Assembly (NCBI GenBank): GCA_023140455.1
Contig: JAGLLQ010000020.1
Location: 1-6,854 of the forward strand
Direction of reading: 5' to 3'
Length of the DNA stretch: 6,854 nucleotides
DNA from: Desulfobacteraceae bacterium
GTDB taxonomy: Bacteria > Desulfobacterota > Desulfobacteria > Desulfobacterales > Desulfobacteraceae
The stretch's first letter is position 1; every line of letters starts with the position of its first letter. Positions 1-6,622 of this stretch are shown piece after piece. The notes beneath the pieces were generated by a model, which saw nothing but the letters and a program-made list of their open reading frames with translations, was not told the origin of the DNA and made no database searches. The translations under genes were made by a program, and so were the position numbers.

Positions 1-907
1 TATGGTTCACTTAATAACAACACTTGGTTATATTGGTGATACAACTGCTGTTAATTCTATTATTGAAATCATCAACACACAACCCAAGGATGCAAATATC
101 AGGCAAGCTGCCTATGAAGCAATGGAAAGGCTGCCTTCACAAAAATCAGCAATCTGTCTTGCTCAGGGACTCCAGGACCCTGTGGAAAGTGTTAGAATGA
201 GTGCAGCAAGAGCGATCGATAAAAATCTTTCTAAAGCTTTGGTAGCAGGGCTGAAAAATATCGTGCGAGAAGGCACAAATGACTCTTTAAATGCAGTTTC
301 AGCATTGATAGATTCTGAGTCCACCAATATATATAATTTTCTAATAGATGAAGAATCTTTTTTAAGCCAGGCTGAAACGCATCTAATTGAAAAAGCTGAC
401 CCCAAAACCAGAGAGCAATTTCTTGGCATTCTTAAAGGCAAAGGCATTGATGAACTTGCAGATAAAATTTCCAAAAATGCAATGGCAAAGGACAAAACTA
501 AAGACAAGAAAAATACTTCTGCTAACATCATTGTTGTGGATGATTCGAAAATGATGCTCAGGCTCTATCAGAACAAACTTACAGTTTTAGGTTATAAACC
601 AACTCTTTTTAATCTTCCGGAAAAAGTAATGCCTGAAATTATGAAATCAAAACCAGATCTTGTTATCACTGACCTGAATATGCCAAATATCAGTGGGGTT
701 GAACTTACAAGAGAAATAAGAAAAAAATTTACACGCCAGGACCTTCCTGTTATAATGATCACAACTCAAAGTGATTTTATTGAGGATAAAGAAGGGGACA
801 TTAAAGTTAACAGCACCATGCTTGAGAAATCAGGCATTAATAAAATTCTTCATAAACCCTTTACCGATGAAGAATTTACTAAGGTGATAAACGAATTCCT
901 GGGATAA
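1..907 (+). CDS. HEAT-repeat / CheY-like receiver domain fusion protein (5' end outside window)
   Basis: Two-part signalling protein; the visible 301 residues are numbered from the ATG at base 2, which is probably internal because the frame is open to the window edge. Residues 1 to about 95 show paired amphipathic helices with Ala/Leu spacing typical of HEAT or PBS-lyase-like repeats, such as NIRQAAYEAMERL (32-44) and SVRMSAARAI (63-72). A mainly helical stretch and a Lys-rich linker (about 158-173) follow. Residues 175-301 form a receiver domain: acidic pair D180/D181 after the first strand (IIVVDDS), phospho-acceptor D224 in ITDLNMP, T254 after strand 4, and K285 in HKPF. All residues needed for phosphorylation are present, so it probably takes phosphate from an unidentified histidine kinase. 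There is no DNA-binding or enzymatic output domain after the receiver, so output is probably through protein contacts, perhaps via the HEAT part (inference). The receiver call is firm; the HEAT call is moderate. The TAA stop lies 48 bases before the next gene. Confidence 0.85.
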   Translation, partial: MVHLITTLGYIGDTTAVNSIIEIINTQPKDANIRQAAYEAMERLPSQKSAICLAQGLQDPVESVRMSAARAIDKNLSKALVAGLKNIVREGTNDSLNAVSALIDSESTNIYNFLIDEESFLSQAETHLIEKADPKTREQFLGILKGKGIDELADKISKNAMAKDKTKDKKNTSANIIVVDDSKMMLRLYQNKLTVLGYKPTLFNLPEKVMPEIMKSKPDLVITDLNMPNISGVELTREIRKKFTRQDLPVIMITTQSDFIEDKEGDIKVNSTMLEKSGINKILHKPFTDEEFTKVINEFLG

Positions 908-944
908 AAAATCGGATAAAACTTTAAATAATCCTGGAATAAAG

Positions 945-958
945 TTGGAATACTATTG
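945..958 (+). promoter_or_regulatory. Weak ribosome binding site and TTG start of the PBP gene
   Basis: TTGGAA at 945-950 ends five bases before the TTG at 956-958. A similar TGGAATA lies at 935-941, so the heptamer occurs twice (935-941 and 946-952). The match to anti-Shine-Dalgarno is only GGA. Together with the TTG start this suggests modest translation initiation. The start is decided by the upstream stop at 929-931 and by the need to keep the membrane anchor. Confidence 0.55.
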
Positions 959-2884
959 CGGATTAAAAAGACTGATTGTATTATTTTTACAATTGTTGTT
1001 ATAGGAATTATCACAGGTATTTGTACAGGTTTTTTCTTCAGCCTTATGCATGACCTGCCGCAGATCAACTCTTTAAAACAATTTAAACCTGCCAGAGTAA
1101 CAAATGTCTATTCAAATAAGAATCAATTAATTTCACAATTTTATCTTCATAAACGATTCCCTGTTTCCATTGCTGATATTTCTTCTAACCTTATTGATGC
1201 CATTGTTACAACCGAAGACAGGCTCTTTTTTTCCCATCCTGGCATTGATTTTAAATCAATTGCAAGAGCATTTATTAAAGATGTGACAGCTATGAGTTTA
1301 AAACAAGGTGCAAGCACGGTAACCCAGCAACTTGCTAAAACGCTATTTTTGTCTTCTGAAAAAACTTTAATGAGAAAAATAAAAGAAGCAATACTGACTC
1401 TTCAGATTGAAAGAAGATATACAAAAGAAGAAATTCTTGAACTATATTTAAATCAAATTTACTTTGGTAATGGCGCATATGGAGTTGAAGCTGCTGCAAA
1501 TACTTTTTTCAATAAAAAAGCAAAAGATTTAACTATAGGAGAATCAGCACTGATAGCAGGGATACCAAAAGCACCATCTCTATATTCACCTATGAACAAT
1601 CCAGAGCTTGCAACAAAAAGAAAAAAAATTGTTCTAAAGCAAATGGTTCAAACAAAAAAAATTTCAAACGTAGAATATCAGAATGCACTTAAAGAAGATA
1701 TTATCAGTAAAAACCTTAATAAAAATCAAACTATTGCCCCATATTTTGTAGAACATATAAAAAAAACTCTTAAAAATAAATATAATTACCAGAATATCTA
1801 CACACAAGGCTTGAATATTTATACTACCTTAAACATAGACATGCAAGAAATAGCCGAACAAAGCGTGTCTGACTGGATTGACAAACAAAGTATAAATACT
1901 CCACAATGTGCCTTTATTGCCATACAGCCATTATCTGGTCAAATTCGCGCCATGGTTGGTGGAACCAATTTTCAAACAAGTAAATTTAATAGAGCTACTT
2001 TAGCAAAAAGGCAGCCTGGCTCGGCTTTTAAGCCTTTGATATATGCCTGTGCCATCCAAAGAGGATTTTCACAAAATTCAACTATTCTTGACACCCCTCT
2101 CACATATTCTAAAGAAGCAGGTAGAAAACCCTCGAATATTAATTGGAATGTAAAAAATTATTCTGACTCCTACCTTGGCGAAATAACATTAAGAAAAGCG
2201 CTCGCTTTATCCAAAAACACATGTGCTGTAAGATTGCTTGAAGAATTAGGAGCAGACCAGGTAATAAATTTTTCAGCGCAAGCTGGAATAAAATCCGTAC
2301 TAAAACCTCACCTCTCACTGGCACTTGGCACTTCAGAAGTCTCGTTAATGGAACTGACTTCAGCTTATACTGTTTTTGCTAACAAAGGCACATGGATTGA
2401 ACCATATGCAATTGCCAAAATAACTGATTCAAATAATAAAATTTTATATATTGCAAAACCTGAGAAAAGACATGTAATGTCAAGACAGAATGCTGCAATT
2501 ATAACTGATATGCTCCAGGGTGTCATACGCGAGGGAACCGGGGAAAAAGCAAATTTTATTAAAAAAAGTATTGCAGGGAAAACAGGAACAACTGATGATT
2601 GTAAAGATGCTCTCTTTATAGGGTTCAGTCCTGATATTGCCGCAGGAGTCTGGGTCGGAAATGATGATTCAACTTCTCTCGGCAGATTTCAAACAGGCGC
2701 ACAGGCAGCTCTTCCCATATGGACCAGTTTTATGGAGAAAGCCCTTATAAAAACAGAATACCAATTTTTTGATATACCAGATAACACAAAAATGATATAC
2801 ATGGATTCAAATACTGGAGAAATTTTTAATAAAATTGAAAACCCTTCTGTTGTAAAAGCTCTTATTCTTAAAAAGGGAACATAG
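956..2884 (+). CDS. Class A penicillin-binding protein, PBP1A family (bifunctional transglycosylase/transpeptidase)
   Basis: Polymerises lipid II into glycan strands and cross-links the stem peptides on the outer face of the inner membrane. Residues 9-30 form one hydrophobic anchor behind a basic N-terminus (type II topology). The GT51 glycosyltransferase domain spans about 55-225: catalytic E87 in TTEDRLFFSHPG, GASTVTQQLAK (118-128), RKIKE with the second conserved Glu E144, EEILELYLN (158-166) and the YFGNGAYGVEAA block (169-180). The transpeptidase domain spans about 315-600: nucleophile S356 in SAFK, S419-K420-N421, and KTGT (542-545). All catalytic motifs are intact. At 642 residues it is shorter than typical Gram-negative PBP1A proteins (roughly 720-850), with only a short linker between the two catalytic domains. 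The start is TTG at 956: an in-frame stop lies at 929-931, no ATG or GTG falls between, and the first internal ATG (M31) would remove the anchor. The weak TTGGAA (945-950) is the only ribosome-site candidate. Confidence 0.95.
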   Translation: MRIKKTDCIIFTIVVIGIITGICTGFFFSLMHDLPQINSLKQFKPARVTNVYSNKNQLISQFYLHKRFPVSIADISSNLIDAIVTTEDRLFFSHPGIDFKSIARAFIKDVTAMSLKQGASTVTQQLAKTLFLSSEKTLMRKIKEAILTLQIERRYTKEEILELYLNQIYFGNGAYGVEAAANTFFNKKAKDLTIGESALIAGIPKAPSLYSPMNNPELATKRKKIVLKQMVQTKKISNVEYQNALKEDIISKNLNKNQTIAPYFVEHIKKTLKNKYNYQNIYTQGLNIYTTLNIDMQEIAEQSVSDWIDKQSINTPQCAFIAIQPLSGQIRAMVGGTNFQTSKFNRATLAKRQPGSAFKPLIYACAIQRGFSQNSTILDTPLTYSKEAGRKPSNINWNVKNYSDSYLGEITLRKALALSKNTCAVRLLEELGADQVINFSAQAGIKSVLKPHLSLALGTSEVSLMELTSAYTVFANKGTWIEPYAIAKITDSNNKILYIAKPEKRHVMSRQNAAIITDMLQGVIREGTGEKANFIKKSIAGKTGTTDDCKDALFIGFSPDIAAGVWVGNDDSTSLGRFQTGAQAALPIWTSFMEKALIKTEYQFFDIPDNTKMIYMDSNTGEIFNKIENPSVVKALILKKGT

Positions 2885-2890
2885 AATATG
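2872..2890 (+). promoter_or_regulatory. Ribosome binding site of the GNAT gene, inside the PBP 3' end
   Basis: AAAGGGA (2872-2878) lies nine bases before the ATG at 2888-2890, within the last codons of the upstream PBP gene. The PBP stop TAG (2882-2884) sits between this site and the start codon, an arrangement that favours translational coupling. Confidence 0.6.
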
Positions 2891-3346
2891 ATAAGAAAAG
2901 CAATGCTTAAAGATATACCATCCATCCATGCTCTACTCAGATATTATGATAAGAAGGGTGATATGCTTGCCCGGCCTTTAAGCGTATTATATGATCACTT
3001 AAGAGACTTCTGGGTATATGAGGATACACATAAAAATGAACTTGTTGGATGTTGTGCATTGCAATTTTGCTGGGAAGACATGGCTGAGATCAGATCTCTT
3101 GCAATAAAAGAAGAATACAAGAATTCAGGTGCAGGAACAATCCTTGTGGATAGATGTATTCAGGAAGCTATAGTCTTTAATATTTCAAACTTATTTGTTT
3201 TAACATACCAGCCATCATTTTTTGAAAGATTTGATTTTAAAAGGACAGAAATATCAGAACTGCCAAAAAAAATATGGTCGGACTGTATGTTCTGCATCAA
3301 ATTCCCTGACTGTGATGAGACTGCAATGATAAAAAAGCTTACTTAA
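2888..3346 (+). CDS. Short GNAT N-acetyltransferase, N-acetylglutamate synthase-like (ArgA-type, COG1246-like)
   Basis: A 152-residue GNAT-fold enzyme that would transfer acetyl from acetyl-CoA, most likely to the amino group of glutamate, the first step of arginine biosynthesis, in the cytoplasm. Visible features are the N-terminal IRKAMLKDIPSIHALL helix region (2-17), GCCALQFCWEDMAEIRSLAI (54-73) covering strands 3-4, the acetyl-CoA pyrophosphate loop YKNSGAGT (77-84; K78 where Q or R is usual), and LTYQPSFFERFDF (105-117). The C-terminal segment IWSDCMFCIKFPDC (129-142) carries C133, C136 and C142. The EIRSLA, TYQPxFFE and WSDCxxC signatures match the stand-alone short N-acetylglutamate synthases I recall from Deltaproteobacteria and Firmicutes, which lack the kinase-like regulatory domain of classical ArgA. 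Glutamate specificity is inferred from this resemblance and no other arginine gene is in view. ATG at 2888 follows the PBP stop by three bases, so co-transcription is nearly certain, although the functions are not obviously linked. Confidence 0.85.
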   Translation: MIRKAMLKDIPSIHALLRYYDKKGDMLARPLSVLYDHLRDFWVYEDTHKNELVGCCALQFCWEDMAEIRSLAIKEEYKNSGAGTILVDRCIQEAIVFNISNLFVLTYQPSFFERFDFKRTEISELPKKIWSDCMFCIKFPDCDETAMIKKLT

Positions 3347-3369
3347 CTATTAAATCTCAACAATTAAAT
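3347..3369. other. Convergent intergenic junction, no visible intrinsic terminator
   Basis: These 23 bases separate the ends of the + strand and - strand gene blocks. The sequence is almost entirely A/T/C and contains one copy and most of a second of the nonamer ATTAAATCT (3349-3357 and 3363-3371). I see no GC-rich inverted repeat followed by a T-run on either strand, so termination here may be Rho-dependent or lie within the opposing genes. Confidence 0.5.
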
Positions 3370-4434
3370 CTAAGAATAAATCATCTTATATGAAACCGGG
3401 GCATGTCTTTGTACAAATGGCTTGGGCATTATAGATTCTGAAACAACGGTCAACCAGTTTATATCAGGGTTCAGCTCTCTTAATTTCCCACCTTCCGGAG
3501 CAAGAGCATGGGGTGTATGTGCATATATTGCACTGAATATTGCTATGTATGAACTTCCCTCCCGCGCCACAATATAATTCCTGACAAATTTGCCTGAAGT
3601 CATATCAGATGGAAGAGCACCTGATTTTACAATCTCATCCACCTGATCTTTGGACAATTTAACAAGAACACTCTTTGACACTCCTCGTTCCCCGATTGTC
3701 AAAAGAGATCTGGACTCGCTGGAGCCGACATATACAGTAGAGACTCCACCAAACCGTCTAAAATATTGTGCAGCAATTATAGCAGCTGTTCTTCTACCTC
3801 CGGCCATAATAGGAATCCCATAATATTCAAAAAATTTCTTCTGAATGTCTTCTGCATATTTATCCCCGTTTTCATATAAATCCTTTGATATATATCTCAA
3901 GCTCTTGGCAAGGTCTTCGGCTGCTTCTGCTATTGGCCAATCTATACGCACATGAAAATGTGTCAGAGCATATTTCACTTTTTTCAATGTATTCCGCTGA
4001 ATTAACAATGCATAATCAACTGGCAACATTGATTCCAAAAAAGAAAAGAAATTTTCAGTCTCAAAGCACTTCATATCTTTATCAAATTTATCAATATTTG
4101 GAAAACTTTGATGATCAAGAAGGTTTGCTTTTGTTGTTTTATTTACATCGAAAAATCGAATATATTTTTTGTGTATATCTTTAATACTTTCTTCAAAAAA
4201 AACTACAAGGAATGAGTTTTGCGCTTCAAATTCAGTGCTTGGAATTCTTGCTCTTGGTTTAAGTTCTCTGGTTTCAACAAAGGGATATGGCATTTTTTGA
4301 CGGGCAAAATTATTATAGGAATCCACAAGAGAATATTGCAGCATAAAATGATCAAGCTCATCACGCAGAACTTCATAATATGATCTGCGTAGCCTTTCTT
4401 CCCAACTCAGCTCATTTCTTGTCTTAAAGCCCAT
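3370..4434 (-). CDS. Uncharacterised 354-residue soluble protein downstream of pgk
   Basis: I do not recognise this family. The protein is predicted to be cytoplasmic: no signal peptide and no membrane-length hydrophobic run. The N-terminal half (1-205) is mostly helical and charged, with aromatic-rich patches (RLRRSYYEVLRDELDHFML, 14-32; FFSFLESMLPVDYALLIQR, 129-147). The second half opens with a Gly/Arg/Ala segment, IPIMAGGRRTAAIIAAQYFRR (207-227), followed by FGGVSTVYVGSSESRSLLTI (228-247), SKSVLVKLSKDQVDEIVKSG (253-272) and a strand-rich stretch, NYIVAREGSSYIAIFSAIY (286-304). That alternation suggests an alpha/beta domain, but no catalytic signature is obvious. There is only one cysteine (C123). 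The start is well supported by AAAGGAA (4442-4448) seven bases before the ATG at 4434, and it begins 22 bases after the pgk stop, so it is probably the last gene of that operon. It is a real gene by length, ribosome site and context; its function is unknown. Confidence 0.8.
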   Translation of the reverse strand: MGFKTRNELSWEERLRRSYYEVLRDELDHFMLQYSLVDSYNNFARQKMPYPFVETRELKPRARIPSTEFEAQNSFLVVFFEESIKDIHKKYIRFFDVNKTTKANLLDHQSFPNIDKFDKDMKCFETENFFSFLESMLPVDYALLIQRNTLKKVKYALTHFHVRIDWPIAEAAEDLAKSLRYISKDLYENGDKYAEDIQKKFFEYYGIPIMAGGRRTAAIIAAQYFRRFGGVSTVYVGSSESRSLLTIGERGVSKSVLVKLSKDQVDEIVKSGALPSDMTSGKFVRNYIVAREGSSYIAIFSAIYAHTPHALAPEGGKLRELNPDINWLTVVSESIMPKPFVQRHAPVSYKMIYS

Positions 4435-4441
4435 TGTTGAA

Positions 4442-4448
4442 TTCCTTT
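4442..4448 (-). promoter_or_regulatory. Ribosome binding site of the 354-residue protein
   Basis: Reading the - strand, AAAGGAA lies seven bases upstream of the ATG at 4434-4432, close to optimal spacing. It sits in the 22-base gap after the pgk stop and supports this start codon. Confidence 0.75.
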
Positions 4449-4456
4449 CTTATATT

Positions 4457-5632
4457 TTATTTTAATGCTTTTACAGCAGGCAGTTCTTTTCCCTCCATGA
4501 GGTGGAGGAAGGCTCCTCCTCCTGTTGAAATATAACTTACTTTTTCAGCAATATTGCATTTTTTAACAGCAAGTCCTGTGTCTCCTCCGCCAATTACTGA
4601 AAAAGCATTTGAGTCGGCAACAGCATCTGCAACCTTTTTTGTTCCGGAAATAAATTTATCCATCTCAAAGACACCCATGGGGCCGTTCCAGACTATTGTA
4701 CCGGCATCAGAAAGTGCTTTTGCAAAAAGCTCACCTGTTTTTGTACCAATGTCCAGCGCCATCCAGTTATCAGGGATATTATCAAGATCAACCTCTTTTA
4801 CTTCAGCTTCATTATCAAGCTTCGGAGCTGTAACAAGATCAATGGGTAAAAGGAATTCAACACCTTTTTCCTTTGCCTGTTTTGCTATTGCTGCGGCAGT
4901 TTCAACAAGGTCATCCTCAATTAATGATCCCTTTGTATCAACTCCCTGGCTTTTAAGAAAAGTATTTGCCATTGCACCGCCAATAATAAGTTTATCAACA
5001 AATTTTAACATATTTTGTAATGCTTCAAGCTTACCTGAGACTTTTGCACCGCCAATAATTGCCACAAGGGGTTTTTTAGGATTTTCAACAGAATCATAAA
5101 AAGACTTCAGTTCTTTTTCAAGAAGGAAGCCTGCTGCTGACACAGGTGCAAATTCAGTAATACCTGTAACAGAAGCCTGATCACGATGAGAAACTGCAAA
5201 AGCATCATTCACATAAATATCGCAAAGACTTGCAAGCTTTTTTGAAAAATCAGGATCATTTGATTTTTCTTCTTTATAAAAACGTAAATTCTCCAGCAAA
5301 AGAATCTCGCCTTTTTTTAACTGCCCTACTTTATCTTCAACTTTTGAACCTACGCAATCATCTACAAAACCGACTTTTTGATTAAGTAATTCTGAAAGGC
5401 GGATACCTGCCGGAGCAAGGGATAATTTTGGGACACGCTCGCCATTTGGCCGCCCCATGTGAGATGTCAGTATCATAATAGCTCCCTGAGCTTTTAAGTA
5501 CTCAATCAAAGGAAGAGTTGCTTTAATTCTGTTATCATCAGTAATATTCTGATTATCATCCATGGGAAGATTATAATCTACTCGTACCAATACTTTTTTA
5601 TTTGATACATCAATATTTTTTACTGACTGCAT
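4457..5632 (-). CDS. pgk: Phosphoglycerate kinase
   Basis: Interconverts 1,3-bisphosphoglycerate + ADP and 3-phosphoglycerate + ATP in glycolysis/gluconeogenesis; a monomeric two-domain cytoplasmic kinase. With the start at 5632 it has 391 residues, the normal family size. N-domain substrate motifs are VLVRVDYNLP (14-23), TSHMGRP (56-62), ENLRFYKEE (114-122) and the NDAFAVSHR block (142-150). C-domain nucleotide motifs are GGAKVSGK (194-201), IGGAMANTFL (217-226), WNGPMGVFE (315-323), IGGGDTG (347-353) and STGGGAFLHLMEG (369-381). All core motifs are intact. H377 stands where I would expect an acidic residue (SLELLEG or FLEFLEG in other members), a mild variant. The frame continues open to an upstream ATG at 5764 (44 extra residues), but that extension would lie within the preceding gene and has no family counterpart. 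The preferred ATG has AAAGGA eight bases upstream and begins four bases after the preceding stop. Confidence 0.97.
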   Translation of the reverse strand: MQSVKNIDVSNKKVLVRVDYNLPMDDNQNITDDNRIKATLPLIEYLKAQGAIMILTSHMGRPNGERVPKLSLAPAGIRLSELLNQKVGFVDDCVGSKVEDKVGQLKKGEILLLENLRFYKEEKSNDPDFSKKLASLCDIYVNDAFAVSHRDQASVTGITEFAPVSAAGFLLEKELKSFYDSVENPKKPLVAIIGGAKVSGKLEALQNMLKFVDKLIIGGAMANTFLKSQGVDTKGSLIEDDLVETAAAIAKQAKEKGVEFLLPIDLVTAPKLDNEAEVKEVDLDNIPDNWMALDIGTKTGELFAKALSDAGTIVWNGPMGVFEMDKFISGTKKVADAVADSNAFSVIGGGDTGLAVKKCNIAEKVSYISTGGGAFLHLMEGKELPAVKALK

Positions 5633-5636
5633 TTTA

Positions 5637-5897
5637 CTAATCCTTTCTTCTATTAAGCTGTTTCCTCCTGGACCATCTTTCAAAGAAGCCAATAGTCCCT
5701 GCTTTACTTCCTCTTTCCAACAATTCTTCTTCAACTCTCCTGCCCTTTGATGTTGCAAGTGCATTTTTCAGACATCCAGTTTTATAATGACAGTCATATC
5801 TGCAATAATGGGGTGTTTCTCTCAGACCAGTTTCTGTCATAGGAAAAACTTTATTAAGTTCTCCATAACAGTCTGGTTTATTATTTTGATTATTCAT
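5637..5897 (-). CDS. Small conserved four-cysteine protein between radC and pgk
   Basis: An 86-residue soluble protein of unknown function. Four cysteines sit in the N-terminal half: C10 in the DCYGEL segment, C32, C36 and C42 (C-x21-C-x3-C-x5-C), with H30 and H37 nearby, which could make a zinc or iron-sulphur site (inference). Other visible signatures are KVFPMTETGLRETP (16-29), YKTGCLKNAL (38-47) and a basic C-terminus around GTIGFFERWSRRKQL (67-81). The pattern of FPM..GLR..P, C..C..KT.CL and GF.ERWSR resembles small uncharacterised proteins I recall from sulphate-reducing Deltaproteobacteria; that is memory, not a search. It starts eight bases after the radC stop and ends four bases before pgk. 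Its ribosome site (AAGAG, only three bases from the ATG) is weak, so translation may depend on ribosomes finishing radC. Without a functional assignment it is best called a conserved hypothetical, possible metal-binding protein. Confidence 0.8.
   Translation of the reverse strand: MNNQNNKPDCYGELNKVFPMTETGLRETPHYCRYDCHYKTGCLKNALATSKGRRVEEELLERGSKAGTIGFFERWSRRKQLNRRKD
5641..5646 (-). promoter_or_regulatory. Ribosome binding site that fixes the pgk start
   Basis: On the - strand AAAGGA lies eight bases before the ATG at 5632-5630. It sits within the last codons of the upstream small gene, whose TAG stop (5639-5637) falls between site and start. This supports the 391-residue form of Pgk over a 435-residue form starting at 5764, and suggests translational coupling of the two genes. 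Confidence 0.75.
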
Positions 5898-5905
5898 TTA
5901 CTCTT

Positions 5906-6622
5906 TTAATTAGCTTTGTCAAATTCTTTTTTAAATTGTTCAATATATCCATTTTCATGGAAGCTGTAGAAGTCATCACCACCTGTAATCACATGCTCAT
6001 GGACAATAATACCAACATAGTTTAAAGCAAAAACAAGTCTTCTGGTTATAGCGATGTCTCCTGGAGACGGTGAAACATCCCCTGAAGGATGATTATGTGC
6101 AAAAATGATTGTTGCAGCTTTATGGTTCAAAGCTTTACTAATTACTTCTCTTGGATAAACCGAACTTGAAGTCAAAGTACCGGCAAACAAAATTTCAGAT
6201 GCTAAAACTCTGTTTTTTGCATCAAGGAATATCCCGGCAAAATATTCTCTATCTTTATTGCCTATTGAGTGATGCAAATATTTTATCAGATCCTCAGGGT
6301 TCTTGACAACATCTTTTGCAATTATTCTTTTTTCAAGATAACGCTCTGCAACTGCTTTGATTAATTTGAGACCAAGGACATTTGCTTTACCAACGCCTTT
6401 TACCTGCTGAAGTTCTTCAGGGTCTGCTTCAAAAACTGATTGTAAAGTTTTAAATTTGCGTAACAGTTCTTTGGCACAATCTTTACAATCCCTTCGCGGA
6501 GTATTTAAAATAAGAAGGAGTTCAATAACTTCATAATCTAAAAAACCGGCAAGACCGCCTGCAAAAAACTTTTGTTTCAGCCTTTGTCTATGGCCCTCAC
6601 CCTTATGAGCTATTTTTGTCAT
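5906..6622 (-). CDS. radC: RadC-family JAMM/MPN+ domain protein (UPF0758)
   Basis: Full-length 238-residue RadC-family protein. Despite the historical name, its proposed role in DNA repair has not held up, so it is best described as a JAMM-fold putative metalloprotein of uncertain function. The N-terminal part (about 10-100) begins with GHRQRLKQKF (10-19) and contains a helix-hairpin-helix signature, VKGVGKANVLGLKL (74-87), usual in the family. The JAB/MPN+ domain spans about 115-237 and has the complete zinc motif: likely E143, H176 and H178 in AHNHPSG, S186 and D189. C46 and C49 in RRDCKDCAK are a local CxxC in place of the more common RRDTKPLAK-like sequence. The ATG at 6622 is preceded in frame by a stop five codons upstream, so no other conventional start exists. 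It follows gyrA by 29 bases and precedes the four-Cys gene by eight, as part of a probable operon. Confidence 0.95.
   Translation of the reverse strand: MTKIAHKGEGHRQRLKQKFFAGGLAGFLDYEVIELLLILNTPRRDCKDCAKELLRKFKTLQSVFEADPEELQQVKGVGKANVLGLKLIKAVAERYLEKRIIAKDVVKNPEDLIKYLHHSIGNKDREYFAGIFLDAKNRVLASEILFAGTLTSSSVYPREVISKALNHKAATIIFAHNHPSGDVSPSPGDIAITRRLVFALNYVGIIVHEHVITGGDDFYSFHENGYIEQFKKEFDKAN

Noticed and set aside
163..531. 122-codon open frame on the - strand, antisense to the HEAT-receiver gene
   Set aside because: Fully covered by a coding frame with clear repeats on the other strand; no ribosome site or domain supports it.
850..1068. 72-codon - strand frame spanning the junction between the receiver and PBP genes
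   Set aside because: It overlaps two well-supported + strand genes and encodes no recognisable feature.
3349..3371. Direct repeat ATTAAATCT at the convergent junction
   Set aside because: A 9-base repeat in very AT-rich sequence, with no symmetry or hairpin; chance is sufficient.
3885..4184. 99-codon open frame on the + strand, antisense to the 354-residue protein
   Set aside because: The - strand gene has a good ribosome site and operon context; the + frame is Leu/Tyr/Ser-rich with no supporting signal.
4554..5099. 181-codon open frame on the + strand, antisense to pgk
   Set aside because: It lies wholly within the strongly supported pgk gene and its translation is Ser/Pro/Phe-rich low-information sequence with no recognisable domain; typical antisense shadow of a conserved gene.
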